Part shown: in pieces, positions 19,719 through 29,948 of the stretch
How the letters are laid out: each line of letters begins with the position of its first letter
Numbering within the stretch: the stretch's first letter is position 1
Assembly: GCA_947243795.1 (NCBI GenBank)
Contig: OX365931.1
Span: 744,001-808,000, forward strand
Source of the DNA: Saccharomyces uvarum
Taxonomy: Eukaryota; Ascomycota; Saccharomycetes; Saccharomycetales; Saccharomycetaceae
Length of the DNA: 64,000 nucleotides
Direction: 5' to 3'
Notes under the pieces: model-generated
Seen by the model: the letters and a program-made list of their open reading frames with translations, nothing else
The model's database searches: none
Told to the model about the DNA's origin: nothing
Position numbers and translations under genes: made by a program

Positions 19719-20347
19719 AGTGTTAAAAAAGTTTATCTTTTTACTTGCGTTTCGACTTGGTATCTGGAATGCTAGTGTTCAAATGCCCTTTCCCTAGGTG
19801 CCAACAGGTTCTGTTATCCTTTTTTTATAAAGGACATCCGCCTCAGTTACTATAAGCCCGGGTGTTTTCTCTATTCTCTGTTTGGATAATTCTAAAAGCA
19901 TTCATTACCCGGACACTGTATCCTTTTTGGCACTACATCTCCACTCGGTCTTGGCGCAGGACACTTTTGCTAACGCCGCGTATTAGTAATGCAAAAGTTA
20001 CTACAGTAAAAGGGTTGTATGTATAATATATATCATAAGACATGGTTTAATGTCCTTTTCCGCCAATCGTTAGGGGACACGGCAAGTTGCTCGTTTTCGT
20101 GAGTAAGCCATTGCTACATCGACGATTTCAGTCGCATTTCTTTTCAGGTTTAATACTCTCAGTTGGACATTTTCCACCCAGACAATCTGTCATCCAAGAA
20201 ATACGACACAAACTTTTTTGTAAATACAATTTCAGTGTTAATACAAGATCAGGATGAAAAGACTAGGGGAAATGCCAGTAGTGTAGCTGTACCTGTTATT
20301 TATTTCCCAAAATTAAAATAAGGTTATTGGAGAGAGAAGAAAGAATA
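19719..20347. promoter_or_regulatory. Divergent promoter region FZO1/DTR1
   Basis: 629 bp between FZO1 (minus) and DTR1 (plus). The FZO1-proximal part is mixed in base composition. The DTR1-proximal part holds an Ndt80-like element, listed separately. I see no ORF of note. Confidence 0.55.
20205..20213 (+). promoter_or_regulatory. Near-match middle sporulation element upstream of DTR1
   Basis: GACACAAAC matches 8 of 9 positions of the Ndt80 consensus gNCRCAAAW; the last base is C instead of A/T. It is about 135 bp upstream of the DTR1 ATG. DTR1 is sporulation-specific in S. cerevisiae, so an Ndt80 site is expected here. Confidence 0.4.
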
Positions 20348-22066
20348 ATGGAGGGCAAAGAATTTCAAAAAAAGAATTTAGGCTTGCAAATCAATTCACA
20401 AGATAGTGGAACAAGCCGTACAACTTTTCACTCGCTTCAAGACTTAGGAGATGATATAATGAATGAAAGCTGGGATCGTGTAAATCAAAAGAAAACTAGT
20501 GCAAAAGATGAAGTTTTCCCTGAAACACCTCTTCCATCACCATCATTATCGGAAAATAAGGTAAATACAAAAGAAGAAGAAGTAGTGGTTAAATCATCAA
20601 ACTCACAGTCAAAGGAACCGTCACAAGAACCTCGAGTAGACATTCCCTATACATGTTTTACCAAGGATCGAAGGCTAGTCATTTTTGGAATAATTATTTT
20701 TATAGGATTTTTGGGCCCGATGTCAGGAAACATATATATTCCAGCTCTGCCACTATTGCAAAGGGAATTTGATGTAAGTGCAACGACCATAAATGCCACA
20801 GTTTCTGTATTTATGGCAGTGTTCTCCGTCGGACCACTGTTTTGGGGTGCACTGGCAGATTTTGGTGGAAGAAAGTTTTTATATATGGTATCATTGTCCC
20901 TAATGTTAGCTGTTAATATAATATTGGCTGCTGTGCCGGTAAATATCGCCGCACTTTTCGTGTTAAGAGTTTTCCAAGCTTTTGCATCAAGTTCTGTTAT
21001 TTCTTTGGGGGCTGGTACGGTAACAGATGTTGTTCCTCCAAAACATAGAGGGAAGGCGATTGCGTATTTTATGATGGGCCCAAACATGGGTCCAATCATA
21101 GCACCTATAGTGGCTGGATTGATTTTAATGAAGGGAAATTACTGGAGGTGGCTCTTTGGTTTTACTTCTATTATGGCGGGAATAGCATTGATTTTAGTTA
21201 CTGCACTACTTCCAGAAACACTTCGTTGTATAGTTGGAAATGGAGATCCCAAGTGGTGTGAAAAAAAGAAGGAAGTAGAAGGAAAAGTGCCCCCATCTTT
21301 TCAGAGAAAGGGACTATCGCGTTGGCATCTGTTCCCAGATATGGGTATTCGTAAACCAGTTACCAACGACCCTTTCTTCCAACAAAAATTTCCAAAACCA
21401 CCTAAAGCAGGCTTTACACTGTATTGGAAGATGGTTAAATGTCCCCCAGTAATAATCACATCTGTAAGCACTGCTCTCTTATTTTCTAGTTATTACGCCT
21501 TCAGTGTTACGTTTTCTTACTACCTCGAAAATGACTACCATTTTACTATGCTAGAAATCGGTGCTGCATATGTTTGCCCAGGAGTAGCCATGCTGTTAGG
21601 GTCTCAATCTGGTGGTCATCTTTCAGATTATCTTCGCTCACGTTGGATCAAAAGTCACCCCGAAAAGAAGTTTCCTGCTGAGTTCCGTTTAATACTAAAT
21701 CTGGTCGGAGTTTTACTAACAATGGGTGGTACAGTTGGATATGGATGGTCAATTTTCTTTCATCACCATTTTGTGGTCCTCTTAGTCTTTTCCTCATTGA
21801 CTGCTTTCGGTATGACCTGGTGCAGCAATACTTCCATGACATATTTAACTGAGCTATTCCCTAAAAGAGCCGCTGGAACTGTCGCAGTGAGCAGTTTCTT
21901 TCGAAACATTGGTGCGGCTATAAGTTCCGCTATTATATTAAAACTCTGCAAGGCAATGGGAACGGGATGGTGTTTTACAGGACTGGGGTTTTGTAGTTTG
22001 TTCTCACTGATTGGTATATTATATCTAATCATTTTTCAAAGAAAGTATACTACTGAAGAATTTTGA
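20348..22066 (+). CDS. DTR1: Dityrosine transporter Dtr1 (MFS, spore wall)
   Basis: A 572-residue major-facilitator protein of the prospore membrane that exports bisformyl dityrosine for the outer spore wall. A hydrophilic N-terminal tail of about 115 residues precedes twelve hydrophobic segments. The MFS signature between TM2 and TM3 is seen in GALADFGGRKFLYM, and DHA1-type motifs in GPIIAPIVAG. A cytosolic loop lies around residues 300-350. The frame is open from 20327 but begins there with TTG. The ATG at 20348 gives exactly the S. cerevisiae length. Confidence 0.95.
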   Translation: MEGKEFQKKNLGLQINSQDSGTSRTTFHSLQDLGDDIMNESWDRVNQKKTSAKDEVFPETPLPSPSLSENKVNTKEEEVVVKSSNSQSKEPSQEPRVDIPYTCFTKDRRLVIFGIIIFIGFLGPMSGNIYIPALPLLQREFDVSATTINATVSVFMAVFSVGPLFWGALADFGGRKFLYMVSLSLMLAVNIILAAVPVNIAALFVLRVFQAFASSSVISLGAGTVTDVVPPKHRGKAIAYFMMGPNMGPIIAPIVAGLILMKGNYWRWLFGFTSIMAGIALILVTALLPETLRCIVGNGDPKWCEKKKEVEGKVPPSFQRKGLSRWHLFPDMGIRKPVTNDPFFQQKFPKPPKAGFTLYWKMVKCPPVIITSVSTALLFSSYYAFSVTFSYYLENDYHFTMLEIGAAYVCPGVAMLLGSQSGGHLSDYLRSRWIKSHPEKKFPAEFRLILNLVGVLLTMGGTVGYGWSIFFHHHFVVLLVFSSLTAFGMTWCSNTSMTYLTELFPKRAAGTVAVSSFFRNIGAAISSAIILKLCKAMGTGWCFTGLGFCSLFSLIGILYLIIFQRKYTTEEF

Positions 22067-22303
22067 AGATAGTTAATGTTTTGCTGAATAAACCATGTAT
22101 TTGATTTTTTACGGTCAAGAGTAAAAGATACATACATCTAGAAGATGTTAAAAATCAAATATACGCTGAATACTTTACGAATTATATGCCTTCGCTTCTT
22201 CAAAGAATAAAATCGATGTTATAGTTAATTATATTAAATTAAGCCAAAAGTATATATATCTAAAAAGGAAAAAGTATAAAAATTATGCAGGTCCAAAACA
22301 TAC

Positions 22304-23380
22304 TTAAGCCTTCAAAGAAGAAGCTCTTCTCTTTCTGATTTGAGCCTTTTCAGCCTTTCTTTCAGACAATCTCTTAGCCAACAATTGAGCGTATTCGGCA
22401 GCAGCTTCTCTTTGAGATTGAGCGTTTCTGACCTTCAAAGCTCTTTGGTGTCTCTTTCTTTGCAATCTTTGAGGAGTGACCAATCTTTGGATCTTTGGAG
22501 CCTTAGTGTAAGTCTTTTCACCCTTGGTGACTTCTCTTCTAATGACGAAGTCACGAACATCATCTTCCTTGGACAAACCGAAGAACTTTCTGATGTTGTT
22601 AGCTCTCTTTGGACCTAATCTCTTTGGAACAGTGGTGTCAGTTAGACCTTCCAATTCTTGTTCACCCTTCTTGATGATGACCAAAGCCAAGACAGCCAAA
22701 TCTGGGCCAACAATGGCACCTCTGACGGACTTTCTCTTTCTTTCACCTTCACGTCTTGGTCTGTAACAAGAAACGTTCTTGGTCAACAACAACTTGATTC
22801 TGGTTGGCAACAAAACACCTTGCTTCATTGGGAAACCTTGTTTGTCGTTACCACCGGAGATCTTGAAGACGTAACCCTTGAATTCATCACCAACGGCTTC
22901 ACCATCAACTTCTTGACCGATTCTCTTGTCGAAGAAAACACGGATACGGTGTTCATCATCAATTTCGAAGGTCTTTTGGGACCCGTTAACTGGGTAAGAA
23001 ATGTTCAACTGTTATAAATAATGTCTTTGTTAGTATAAAAATCTTCAAAGCAAAAGCTTAGCTTAATAACAAATTCTAACAGATCCAACTCGGTTGTTTT
23101 TTTATTTCGTTTTCATTCATAAATATATCTCAGTGCCATTAATAACTTGTGTTTCCAATCCTCATTCCGTATCTGGCGAGCTACACCCGTTTAAGAGATG
23201 CCAATTCTCGTGTATTTGAAATGCACATTTTCTGAGCCTTGGATGTATTGTTCTAGACTATTTCTTGCCGCAGTTTCACAAGTCTGATGGTGCTAGTCCA
23301 CTTGATATCTATGGATAACCTCTTCAGCAACTGCTAGTTCTTTAGAATTCAAATGTTAGGGTGGGTTCACATACCTTCAT
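22304..23380 (-). CDS. RPS6B: Small-subunit ribosomal protein eS6 (Rps6B), spliced
   Basis: Two exons on the minus strand: 23375-23380 (ATGAAG) and 22304-23008, encoding 236 residues identical in length to yeast eS6. The start is [20 protein letters not shown], and the C-terminus is [10 protein letters not shown] with the RRxSS phosphorylation site used by Ypk3. The protein is part of the 40S subunit. Codon use is strongly biased, as in highly expressed genes. The splice frame is confirmed by family length. RPS6A is the paralogue. It is convergent with DTR1. Confidence 0.97.
23009..23374 (-). other. RPS6B spliceosomal intron
   Basis: 366-nt intron read on the minus strand. The donor GTATGT is at 23374-23369, the branch point TACTAAC at 23035-23029 and the acceptor CAG at 23011-23009. 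It falls after the second codon, the usual position in yeast ribosomal-protein genes. Confidence 0.95.
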
Positions 23381-24079
23381 GATGGCTCAGTCGTTTATTC
23401 ACACTTGATGGTTTCAATTACTTATATCCTGAATGTTCTTAAGGGCCTAATATTCAATCTTAGACGGCTTTTTCATCAAGATGAAATTTTCTCCTATCAG
23501 ACACCCAACTGCTGTACCGTGCAAACCAACGCAGCCCGTACTTAGGCCAGGCTCGATACTTTTGGGATTTTCAGACTTTCCGCTCATTGTTAGGCTGGGC
23601 ATAGAAGGGAGTTTGTTCAAACAGTCGTGTGCGGAGCGGGGTAGCCCGAGTTTTCGGGAGCCCAAAAAGCGGTAAGTGAGGTATAGATGTTTACAAATGT
23701 ACGGATGTAAACAAGACAACATACTGCGAATTTCAGTTCTGTGTGTATCCTTTTCCTTGAAAAAGGCAAAAGAGTTGTCATTATACTTCTTAAAATCTTC
23801 TCAAACTAATGTAGATATGATATATATATTTCAGCATCTGGCCTACCTAAAATTCATTATTTAGATGAATCGCTGACAGTTTGATTACCTTAGTGCACAA
23901 AAAACAGAAAAGGGTTACATAGTTGTAGAATGGGCCACTGAGTACTTGCATTGATTTACTGAAGTACTGCCCCGAAAAGTGCCTCTATTTCCGTACTATA
24001 ATACATTAACTCGAATATATCTGCATATATAATAAAGTAAAATACTCCTTGGTAAAAAACTAGAGAGTTAGGCGACCAG
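23381..24079. other. RPS6B promoter and SMP1 3' spacer
   Basis: 699 bp between two minus-strand genes. The RPS6B promoter with its Rap1 site occupies the left half. I tested the GC-rich block at about 23500-23680 for a tRNA and found no A/B box pair or cloverleaf. Nothing else is supported. Confidence 0.5.
23695..23708 (-). promoter_or_regulatory. Rap1 site of RPS6B
   Basis: AAATGTACGGATGT on the plus strand is ACATCCGTACATTT on the minus strand, a Rap1 site of the ribosomal-protein type (consensus ACAYCCRTACATYY). It lies about 315 bp upstream of the RPS6B ATG. Confidence 0.8.
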
Positions 24080-25438
24080 TTAATTAGGAGATCCTGTCGG
24101 ATTTGCCGAGTTTGAGCTTCGATTGGGTACAGGGGAAGGAAATATTACAATCGAAGTAGACGGGCTTTTCGGGAACTTTGGAGGTCGACCAATCGGTGGC
24201 TTGAGAAAGAATGTTTTACTATTTACTTGTGCGCAAGTAGATCGGCCACTATTGTTCGAACTCTTGATATCATTGTTCTTAATTTCCAAAATTTTGGAAT
24301 GGGAAAATGGCGAAAAATCGCTGCCACGAGGAGGGTGCTCGATATTATTTTGGACGCCCATTTTCGGCGATGTGGTAGTTGAATATATTGCTGGGGACTT
24401 TCGGCTTATATCAGTTGTAGCCTTCGGGATGCTTAACTTCAAAGCAGGCTTTTCTGAGAGCTTTCCTCTATTTCTATTTAGCTGATTCAAATGATGAACC
24501 ATTGTCTGCACTGGAGCAGGTCCATCTGATGTATTGGAAATATCAACTGGCGGGGAAACAGTTTGTCTTGTCCGAAATGCGACGTTATCATTCGTAACAT
24601 CAAATGTCCTTCCAATTGGGTTCGAATTCGCCGGAATAATTTGAACAAATTGCGATTGGAAGGGCTGAATGTTGTTCATTAAATTCGAAGATAATGAGGG
24701 CTTTGGCAAATTATCATAAGGTGACGCATAATAACTACCATAGTTGGGCTGATTGGGTCCAGGAAAAAGTTGCTGATTATCCAACTTCATTTTCTTATTC
24801 ATGCGATCTCCATAAGGTCCTCTATCTGCTTGAAATTGTTGACCATTAATATCTTTATACGTGTTAGTATAAAACCCCCCTCCAAGGTGCAACTGATCTC
24901 GTGGCATTGCGTAATTTATACCACTTTTCCTATTATCGGAAACAGTGGATCCATTACGGGATACGTTTCCTTGGGTGGTTACCATCGATGTACCTGTACC
25001 AGCGTGTTCGATTTCATTTGACACCGGCGGAGCGTTCAGGTTCTCACTGCTTTGATTGCCAGAAGAGTCCTGACTGGAAATAATGCTGCTTCCAAAGTTG
25101 GAATCTGATCCTAACGCGGCCGTTCTTCTTCGCCTACGTTTCTTTTCATTTAGGACAACATGTGTTTTCTTCACATAATTACCATAATCGGAAGGTTCTA
25201 TGACGTTATGAGGAAGATCGGCATTGTTCTGGTGGACGCTGATTAACTTTCCCATATCAACAGAAGAGTATTCATAAAAGGTATTATTAGATCCCAATAT
25301 AATGACAGCAATATCCACCTGGCATAGTACGGACAGTTCATGAGCTTTCTTGAAAAGTCCTGCTTTTCGTTTTATGAAGGTTACCGTACGATTCCTATCA
25401 TCCTTGATAGGTTCAATCTCAATCTTTCTTCTACCCAT
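24080..25438 (-). CDS. SMP1: MADS-box (MEF2-type) transcription factor Smp1
   Basis: A 452-residue protein, the length of S. cerevisiae Smp1. Residues 1-58 are a MADS domain ([20 protein letters not shown] and [19 protein letters not shown]), and residues 59-90 match the MEF2 extension. A basic RRRRRT patch follows near residue 100. The rest is Ser/Asn/Pro-rich and probably disordered, and carries Hog1-type phosphorylation targets in S. cerevisiae, where Smp1 acts in the osmotic-stress response. The paralogue is RLM1. Confidence 0.95.
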   Translation of the reverse strand: MGRRKIEIEPIKDDRNRTVTFIKRKAGLFKKAHELSVLCQVDIAVIILGSNNTFYEYSSVDMGKLISVHQNNADLPHNVIEPSDYGNYVKKTHVVLNEKKRRRRRTAALGSDSNFGSSIISSQDSSGNQSSENLNAPPVSNEIEHAGTGTSMVTTQGNVSRNGSTVSDNRKSGINYAMPRDQLHLGGGFYTNTYKDINGQQFQADRGPYGDRMNKKMKLDNQQLFPGPNQPNYGSYYASPYDNLPKPSLSSNLMNNIQPFQSQFVQIIPANSNPIGRTFDVTNDNVAFRTRQTVSPPVDISNTSDGPAPVQTMVHHLNQLNRNRGKLSEKPALKLSIPKATTDISRKSPAIYSTTTSPKMGVQNNIEHPPRGSDFSPFSHSKILEIKNNDIKSSNNSGRSTCAQVNSKTFFLKPPIGRPPKFPKSPSTSIVIFPSPVPNRSSNSANPTGSPN

Positions 25439-26718
25439 TTAGCAGTAAGACGTTGAAAACGGTTGTATTTGCTTATTTGCGACTTTTTTAATTTTTTTAA
25501 ATTTTGATGAGATAAAAACTTGGGCTATAGTTCAAATTTTTATATGTTTCTTTGCTCCTGTCGAACAAAATTCAAGTGGAAATACAAATCAAATGTGTGG
25601 TGTTATATAGTCTGAACTACAGGCATATTGAGCAAAAAAGGTGGATAAGGGCAGAGGATATTTTTGAATTCTTAAGGAAGAAGACAGGAAGCCGGGTATG
25701 CGTGCAGATTTAAGTTTTGCCAAGCCTCCAATTACTCGAGCGAAATTATTTTCGCAAAAAGGACAAAGAGGTCCGTCTGTTGCTAAAAAAAGAAGGAGAT
25801 GGCAATGCAATGAAGTTCAAAGCAAACTGTATCTCAAGCCGCTTCGTAAGCCACCATCATTGTGAACGGTTCAGGTACAGGGTACCCATAATTTTACGTA
25901 AGCGTTAAAAGGAGGAGTAACAACCAATGGTGCAAAGATATACATACATACATACGTACATACATGCGTATATACGTGCATGCATACATACATATATCTT
26001 TCGCTCCACCCGCCCTCTTTCTTTGCTCGCAAAATAAAGAAAGAGCATGGGCCAACCAAAAACTTTCGATCCCACACCGCAGCTTGATAGCTGCAAGGTA
26101 ACGCTAACTCATTCCATTTTCAATTGCTGCGAATGCTAAATAAGTGAAAAGAAACGCTGTAAAGAGAAAATCCCCACAGTCTCTACAATTTTTGTGTTGT
26201 CTTGGCAAACCACTATTTCTCTACGATATGCATGCTTTAAACGAGGCAAGCTGAAAATCATATACGTGCTTACCATCGTTGCTTACTTCCAAATCGGGGG
26301 TTTTGGCCGCAGTGACACTTTGGTACGGTAATAAGGATCACTTTCCACCATCCCATTCCTCCCTTCCTATACTCCCCCCTTCTTTGACTCTCACAGGCGC
26401 GGATTATCACGCAAGTTTTTTATAACGCGAAGCATCGGGAATTATTTGTTCCGACTAAAGGAGATTCCGCCCCTGTACCCTCTCACTGCACTATGTTCCC
26501 ACAACACGAGAACCTACTTCCTCCGGTTCTCATTCTTCTTACATAATCGGCATTCGGGTAGCTCTTTATTTTTATCGCTTATAGAAAAGATAGTTTGCAT
26601 ACTCTGGGTTTTACGGACTATATAATAGACTACATAAGGGGTTTTACAGGGCCCGAGTAATATCACCAACGATCTACGAAAAATACAATAGAATATTTAG
26701 TTAGAAAAACAAAAACCG
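25439..26718. promoter_or_regulatory. Long divergent SMP1/YPC1 intergenic region
   Basis: 1,280 bp, the longest gene-free stretch of the window. It holds SMP1 and YPC1 promoter sequence, a tetranucleotide-like repeat (25939-25997), and several C-rich patches, including CCCCT (STRE core) near 26471. Minus-strand frames of about 60 codons over the repeat lack an ATG start. S. cerevisiae has a small annotated ORF, YBR182C-A, about here; I cannot support an orthologue. Confidence 0.5.
25939..25997. repeat. Degenerate TACA/TACG tetranucleotide repeat
   Basis: About 59 bp built from TACA units with interspersed TACG and TGCA units, a degenerate alternating purine-pyrimidine-rich microsatellite in the SMP1/YPC1 intergenic region. 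Confidence 0.85.
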
Positions 26719-27672
26719 ATGGGAATATTTCGTTGGGATTATCCAGAAAATTCTGTATCTGGCTATTGGGGCGAGACAACTTCGACCATCGACTGGTGTG
26801 AAGAGAACTATGTGGTCTCTCCTTATGTTGCAGAGTGGTCAAACACTTTGACTAACAGTGTGTTTATACTTTCTGCCGTATATACAACCTACTCCGCATA
26901 CAAGAATAAGCTGGAGAAAAGGTTTTTACTTATAGGATTCGGGTACGGCTTGGTCGGTGTGGGATCATTGTTATTTCATATGACTTTGAAGTACAGATTT
27001 CAATTGCTGGACGAGTTGCCCATGATATACGCTATGTGTGTTCCGACCTGGAGCTTGGTTTGTGAGGCCAAAGAGGCGCTGCTCAATGGGGACAATCAAA
27101 GAAAGGTTCCATTATTCGAACAGTTATTTATCGGGATCATTATTGCTGTAGCCGTCACAACAGCAAGCGTACTCTACGTTATTCACAAGAACGTCGATAT
27201 TCACCAGATTCTGTTTGGAGTGCAGATCGTCGTTGTCGCTGCTGCCGCGGGAATCTTAACATATCGATATGTCCATGACCCACTTGCCAAAAGAAATCTT
27301 CGCACTTCAATGGCACTTGGAGCAGGATTTTTCTTATCGGGTTACATATCATGGCTACTAGATATCCATCTATGTTCATTCTGGGTGTATATTAGAAGAA
27401 GCATTCTGGCCTTACCGCTTGGTGTACTACTTGAACTACACGGATGGTGGCATATTCTGACTGGTATGGGAATTTATTTCTATATTGTTTCTTTGGAACA
27501 TCTAAGGGTCATTACATTGAACGTTAGCTCTGATTACCAGTTTATTTGGAGATGGAAAGTGTTCCCTGAATTGGTTAGAAAAGGGCGCAACCTGTCAACA
27601 AGATACTCTCTTGAACTATTTGGGCCTTATGTACAAGATGAGTCAGTCGAGGCTCATAAGAAGAAGAATTAG
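26719..27672 (+). CDS. YPC1: Alkaline (phyto)ceramidase Ypc1
   Basis: A 317-residue ER membrane enzyme that cleaves phytoceramide to phytosphingosine and fatty acid, with reverse CoA-independent ceramide synthase activity. Family marks are GYWGETTSTIDWCEENY at the start, SLLFHMTLKYRFQLLDELPM (metal-binding His and Asp) and LPLGVLLELHGWWHILTGMG (further His ligands). About seven hydrophobic helices are present. The C-terminus is KKKN, a di-lysine-like ER retention tail. The paralogue is YDC1. Confidence 0.96.
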   Translation: MGIFRWDYPENSVSGYWGETTSTIDWCEENYVVSPYVAEWSNTLTNSVFILSAVYTTYSAYKNKLEKRFLLIGFGYGLVGVGSLLFHMTLKYRFQLLDELPMIYAMCVPTWSLVCEAKEALLNGDNQRKVPLFEQLFIGIIIAVAVTTASVLYVIHKNVDIHQILFGVQIVVVAAAAGILTYRYVHDPLAKRNLRTSMALGAGFFLSGYISWLLDIHLCSFWVYIRRSILALPLGVLLELHGWWHILTGMGIYFYIVSLEHLRVITLNVSSDYQFIWRWKVFPELVRKGRNLSTRYSLELFGPYVQDESVEAHKKKN

Positions 27673-28018
27673 TTCTATCTTCTATAGAGAATTAGCATAT
27701 CTAAGAATGTATATACATGTATGTTTGATTTTTTTTATTTAATGTCCAATCTAATGAGTATTCATGAAAAAGAATAACTTTGCAAAATATATTCAAGTCT
27801 CTTCATTGGGAAGCTTTCTATTTTGGGATATGATTTCAATTTTTTAATTGACATACCAATCTGTTTAAGAGGATACCCTGAACGCCGTCGGCGGCAAAAA
27901 CAAATTATCATTAAAGCGGCTGGAACTGAAGAAAGTAAACAAATAAAGTGCGGTTTTTCCAAACACAAACATTGACCGAGGTTTACATTTTAAAAGGAGA
28001 AGAACTGCTCAGCTTATC
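27673..28018. promoter_or_regulatory. YPC1-YBR184W intergenic region
   Basis: 346 bp between two plus-strand genes. It holds the YPC1 terminator region (TATATACATGTATG, T-run at 27729-27737) and the YBR184W promoter, including the URS1-like element listed separately. Confidence 0.5.
27888..27898 (+). promoter_or_regulatory. URS1-like (Ume6) element upstream of YBR184W
   Basis: TCGGCGGCAAA contains the Ume6/URS1 core (TCGGCGGCT, where the last position is often A). It is about 120-130 bp upstream of the YBR184W ATG, the normal spacing for early meiotic genes repressed by Ume6 in mitosis and activated by Ime1. Confidence 0.7.
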
Positions 28019-29716
28019 ATGATCCGAAATAATGTGCTAAATGATATTACGGGTTCTGGTAGATTGAACTTCAAATGCGACCAGCAAATAAAAAGAAAAT
28101 TGGGAAATGTTAAAGCTCAAGAAATAGGTCTAGGTGCCAATGAAATGCACACATCCGAGAAATATTTCAAGTATACAAGTTACGAGAAAAGGATAGATAG
28201 GGACAAAATTAAAACGCACTACCACTATAAAAAGGGGGGGACTACGATCGACACCTCTAAAGTGGTGATAAATCAACATGCTGATACAAGAATACATGGA
28301 AGCAGAAAATGCACGCCTGAACACAACATGGGAACAGCAACCTCTGAACACGAAGCACGGTTCTCAGAGGAACTCCCTCAATCTATCGAACAAGAGAACC
28401 ACCATTTTGAGGATAAGCGTGATTGGTCTCGACTTAGTACAAGTAAAATCTGTGAAATTTTGGAAGATATTTCGTCTAAAAAACATAGAAGTAAGGTACA
28501 CTTTACTCCATCACCAAAGAAAGAAAGGTCACCCAAAACACATCACAAGGAAAACGATGACGGAAATCAGGACTGGTCACAAATACCAAATGAAGACATA
28601 TGTGAGCTGATAGAGAAGATCGCTAGTAGACGCAACAACAGTCTTAAAGATATGGATCACTCATGTTCGCAAAATCAGGAGAATTCAAAAACAATTGATT
28701 TGCTCGAAAATGGTACACATATAGGAGAACCAACGAACACACTGCAACGTAATGCGAGGGGGAGCTGCGAGAACACGACAGAAAATCATTCTGATCCGGA
28801 AAGTAAAATTTCAAGAGCAATTTGTCTTCCACACCAGGAGAAAAAATTACGATTGATACCCTTTTTACAAAAGCAAAGAATGGAACCGGCAATAATCTCT
28901 AGAAGTGGTGTTAGAGAGCTTAGGATGAGAAGGTCTACTAAAAAACTCAAACTATGCCCAAGAAGCCCTGTCAAGAATTTTTCTAGCGTAGGAGTTATTA
29001 TTTCCAGTCATTCACTGTCTTTCAAACGTAAAACCTTTATGTATCAAACTTTCGAATTAAGATCCCTTAGAGATATTTGGGACCGCAGAAGACGCTCTTT
29101 TTTACACTCCAAACTCGAGCAATTACATACTGAGATCGGTCTACACCTTATCAAACCACCACAGAGTAATTCGCCTTGTTTTGTGATAATGGTTTTAAAG
29201 AATCGACTCGGTTCCAAAGCGTTTGCCGTAATATGCCATTACGAGCTGCAAACTCTACTGTTCGATTTAAGAGGACCGAAAACAAGTGACTGTAGCACGC
29301 ACCCAAATTCATCACGTCTTCTCCACATGCCTTGCGAAGCAACGGCGATAAAAGAGATCTACCATCCAGATATGAACCTTAAGAGCAAAACCTCACACGG
29401 AAATACGGTTGTTGAAAATGAAAGACTTTTCAATAATTGTCTGGAAAAAAAAGGTAGAGCTGGTCCATTGAATAGCGTGAAACGCTCCAGCAAACCTCAG
29501 CCTCCAGAAGCTAAGAACAAACCTAGTCAAAATGTCACGATTAATGTCCAAGGAAGTGTAACTGCCAACAACAGTATTTTTACCGATCTGTGTGGGCTTT
29601 TCCACCGACTATACTCTAAAAACTGTTGGAATAAAGCTAATTTATCGGAAATATTATTCTATGACGATTTAACTAACAGATGGGTGAAGATGGGAGATAT
29701 AGTACAGTATCACTAA
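28019..29716 (+). CDS. Uncharacterised protein, YBR184W orthologue
   Basis: A 565-residue hydrophilic protein; I recall about 523 residues in S. cerevisiae, so it evolves fast. No enzymatic domain is recognised. An internal motif occurs twice, 50 residues apart: DWSRLSTSKICEILEDISSK (from residue 135) and DWSQIPNEDICELIEKIASR (from residue 185). The middle is rich in Lys, Arg and Ser with possible nuclear-localisation patches (SPKKERSPK; RSTKKLK). A more folded region near residues 380-420 (SPCFVIMVLKNRLGSKAFAV) and a C-terminal segment with FTDLCGLFHRLYSK follow. The URS1-like site upstream suggests meiotic expression. The function is unknown. Confidence 0.85.
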   Translation: MIRNNVLNDITGSGRLNFKCDQQIKRKLGNVKAQEIGLGANEMHTSEKYFKYTSYEKRIDRDKIKTHYHYKKGGTTIDTSKVVINQHADTRIHGSRKCTPEHNMGTATSEHEARFSEELPQSIEQENHHFEDKRDWSRLSTSKICEILEDISSKKHRSKVHFTPSPKKERSPKTHHKENDDGNQDWSQIPNEDICELIEKIASRRNNSLKDMDHSCSQNQENSKTIDLLENGTHIGEPTNTLQRNARGSCENTTENHSDPESKISRAICLPHQEKKLRLIPFLQKQRMEPAIISRSGVRELRMRRSTKKLKLCPRSPVKNFSSVGVIISSHSLSFKRKTFMYQTFELRSLRDIWDRRRRSFLHSKLEQLHTEIGLHLIKPPQSNSPCFVIMVLKNRLGSKAFAVICHYELQTLLFDLRGPKTSDCSTHPNSSRLLHMPCEATAIKEIYHPDMNLKSKTSHGNTVVENERLFNNCLEKKGRAGPLNSVKRSSKPQPPEAKNKPSQNVTINVQGSVTANNSIFTDLCGLFHRLYSKNCWNKANLSEILFYDDLTNRWVKMGDIVQYH

Positions 29717-29760
29717 AAAAGGTGATATCTCTAATATTCTTATAGAAAGTAAACAAACCG

Positions 29761-29816
<56 letters not shown>

Positions 29817-29948
29817 GTATTCATTCAAGATGATAAACAAAACGTTGATATTTACCGAATATTTAAGTAGTATATGGAATAAAGAGCTCAAAAGAACACG
29901 AGACTATTTACAGATTTTCCGGAACCCTTCCATGCTTTTTATCTTGTC
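29717..29948. terminator. Shared 3' region of convergent YBR184W and MBA1
   Basis: 232 bp between convergent stop codons. It contains a long TA-rich microsatellite with TATATGTATATA motifs that resemble the yeast polyadenylation efficiency element, so it probably ends transcription on both strands. Confidence 0.55.
29761..29820. repeat. Compound (AC)n(AT)n microsatellite
   Basis: Seven AC units run directly into about 15 AT units, then GTATATATATATGTAT. It lies in the spacer between the convergent genes YBR184W and MBA1 and is likely length-variable between strains. Confidence 0.95.

Noticed and set aside
23500-23680. GC-rich patch suspected to be a tRNA or small RNA gene
   Set aside because: No B box (GGTTCRANYCC), no A box at proper spacing and no cloverleaf could be traced; it is probably RPS6B promoter sequence.
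25871-26096. Minus-strand frames of 63-68 codons over the TACA repeat, at the place of S. cerevisiae YBR182C-A
   Set aside because: The frames start with TTG or GTG, not ATG, and are mostly the translation of a tetranucleotide repeat (Tyr/Val/Cys/Met).
27983-27993. Near match to the replication-origin ACS (GTTTACATTTT) upstream of YBR184W
   Set aside because: It matches 10 of 11 positions, but such matches are common in AT-rich DNA and no supporting B elements were evident; an origin cannot be called.
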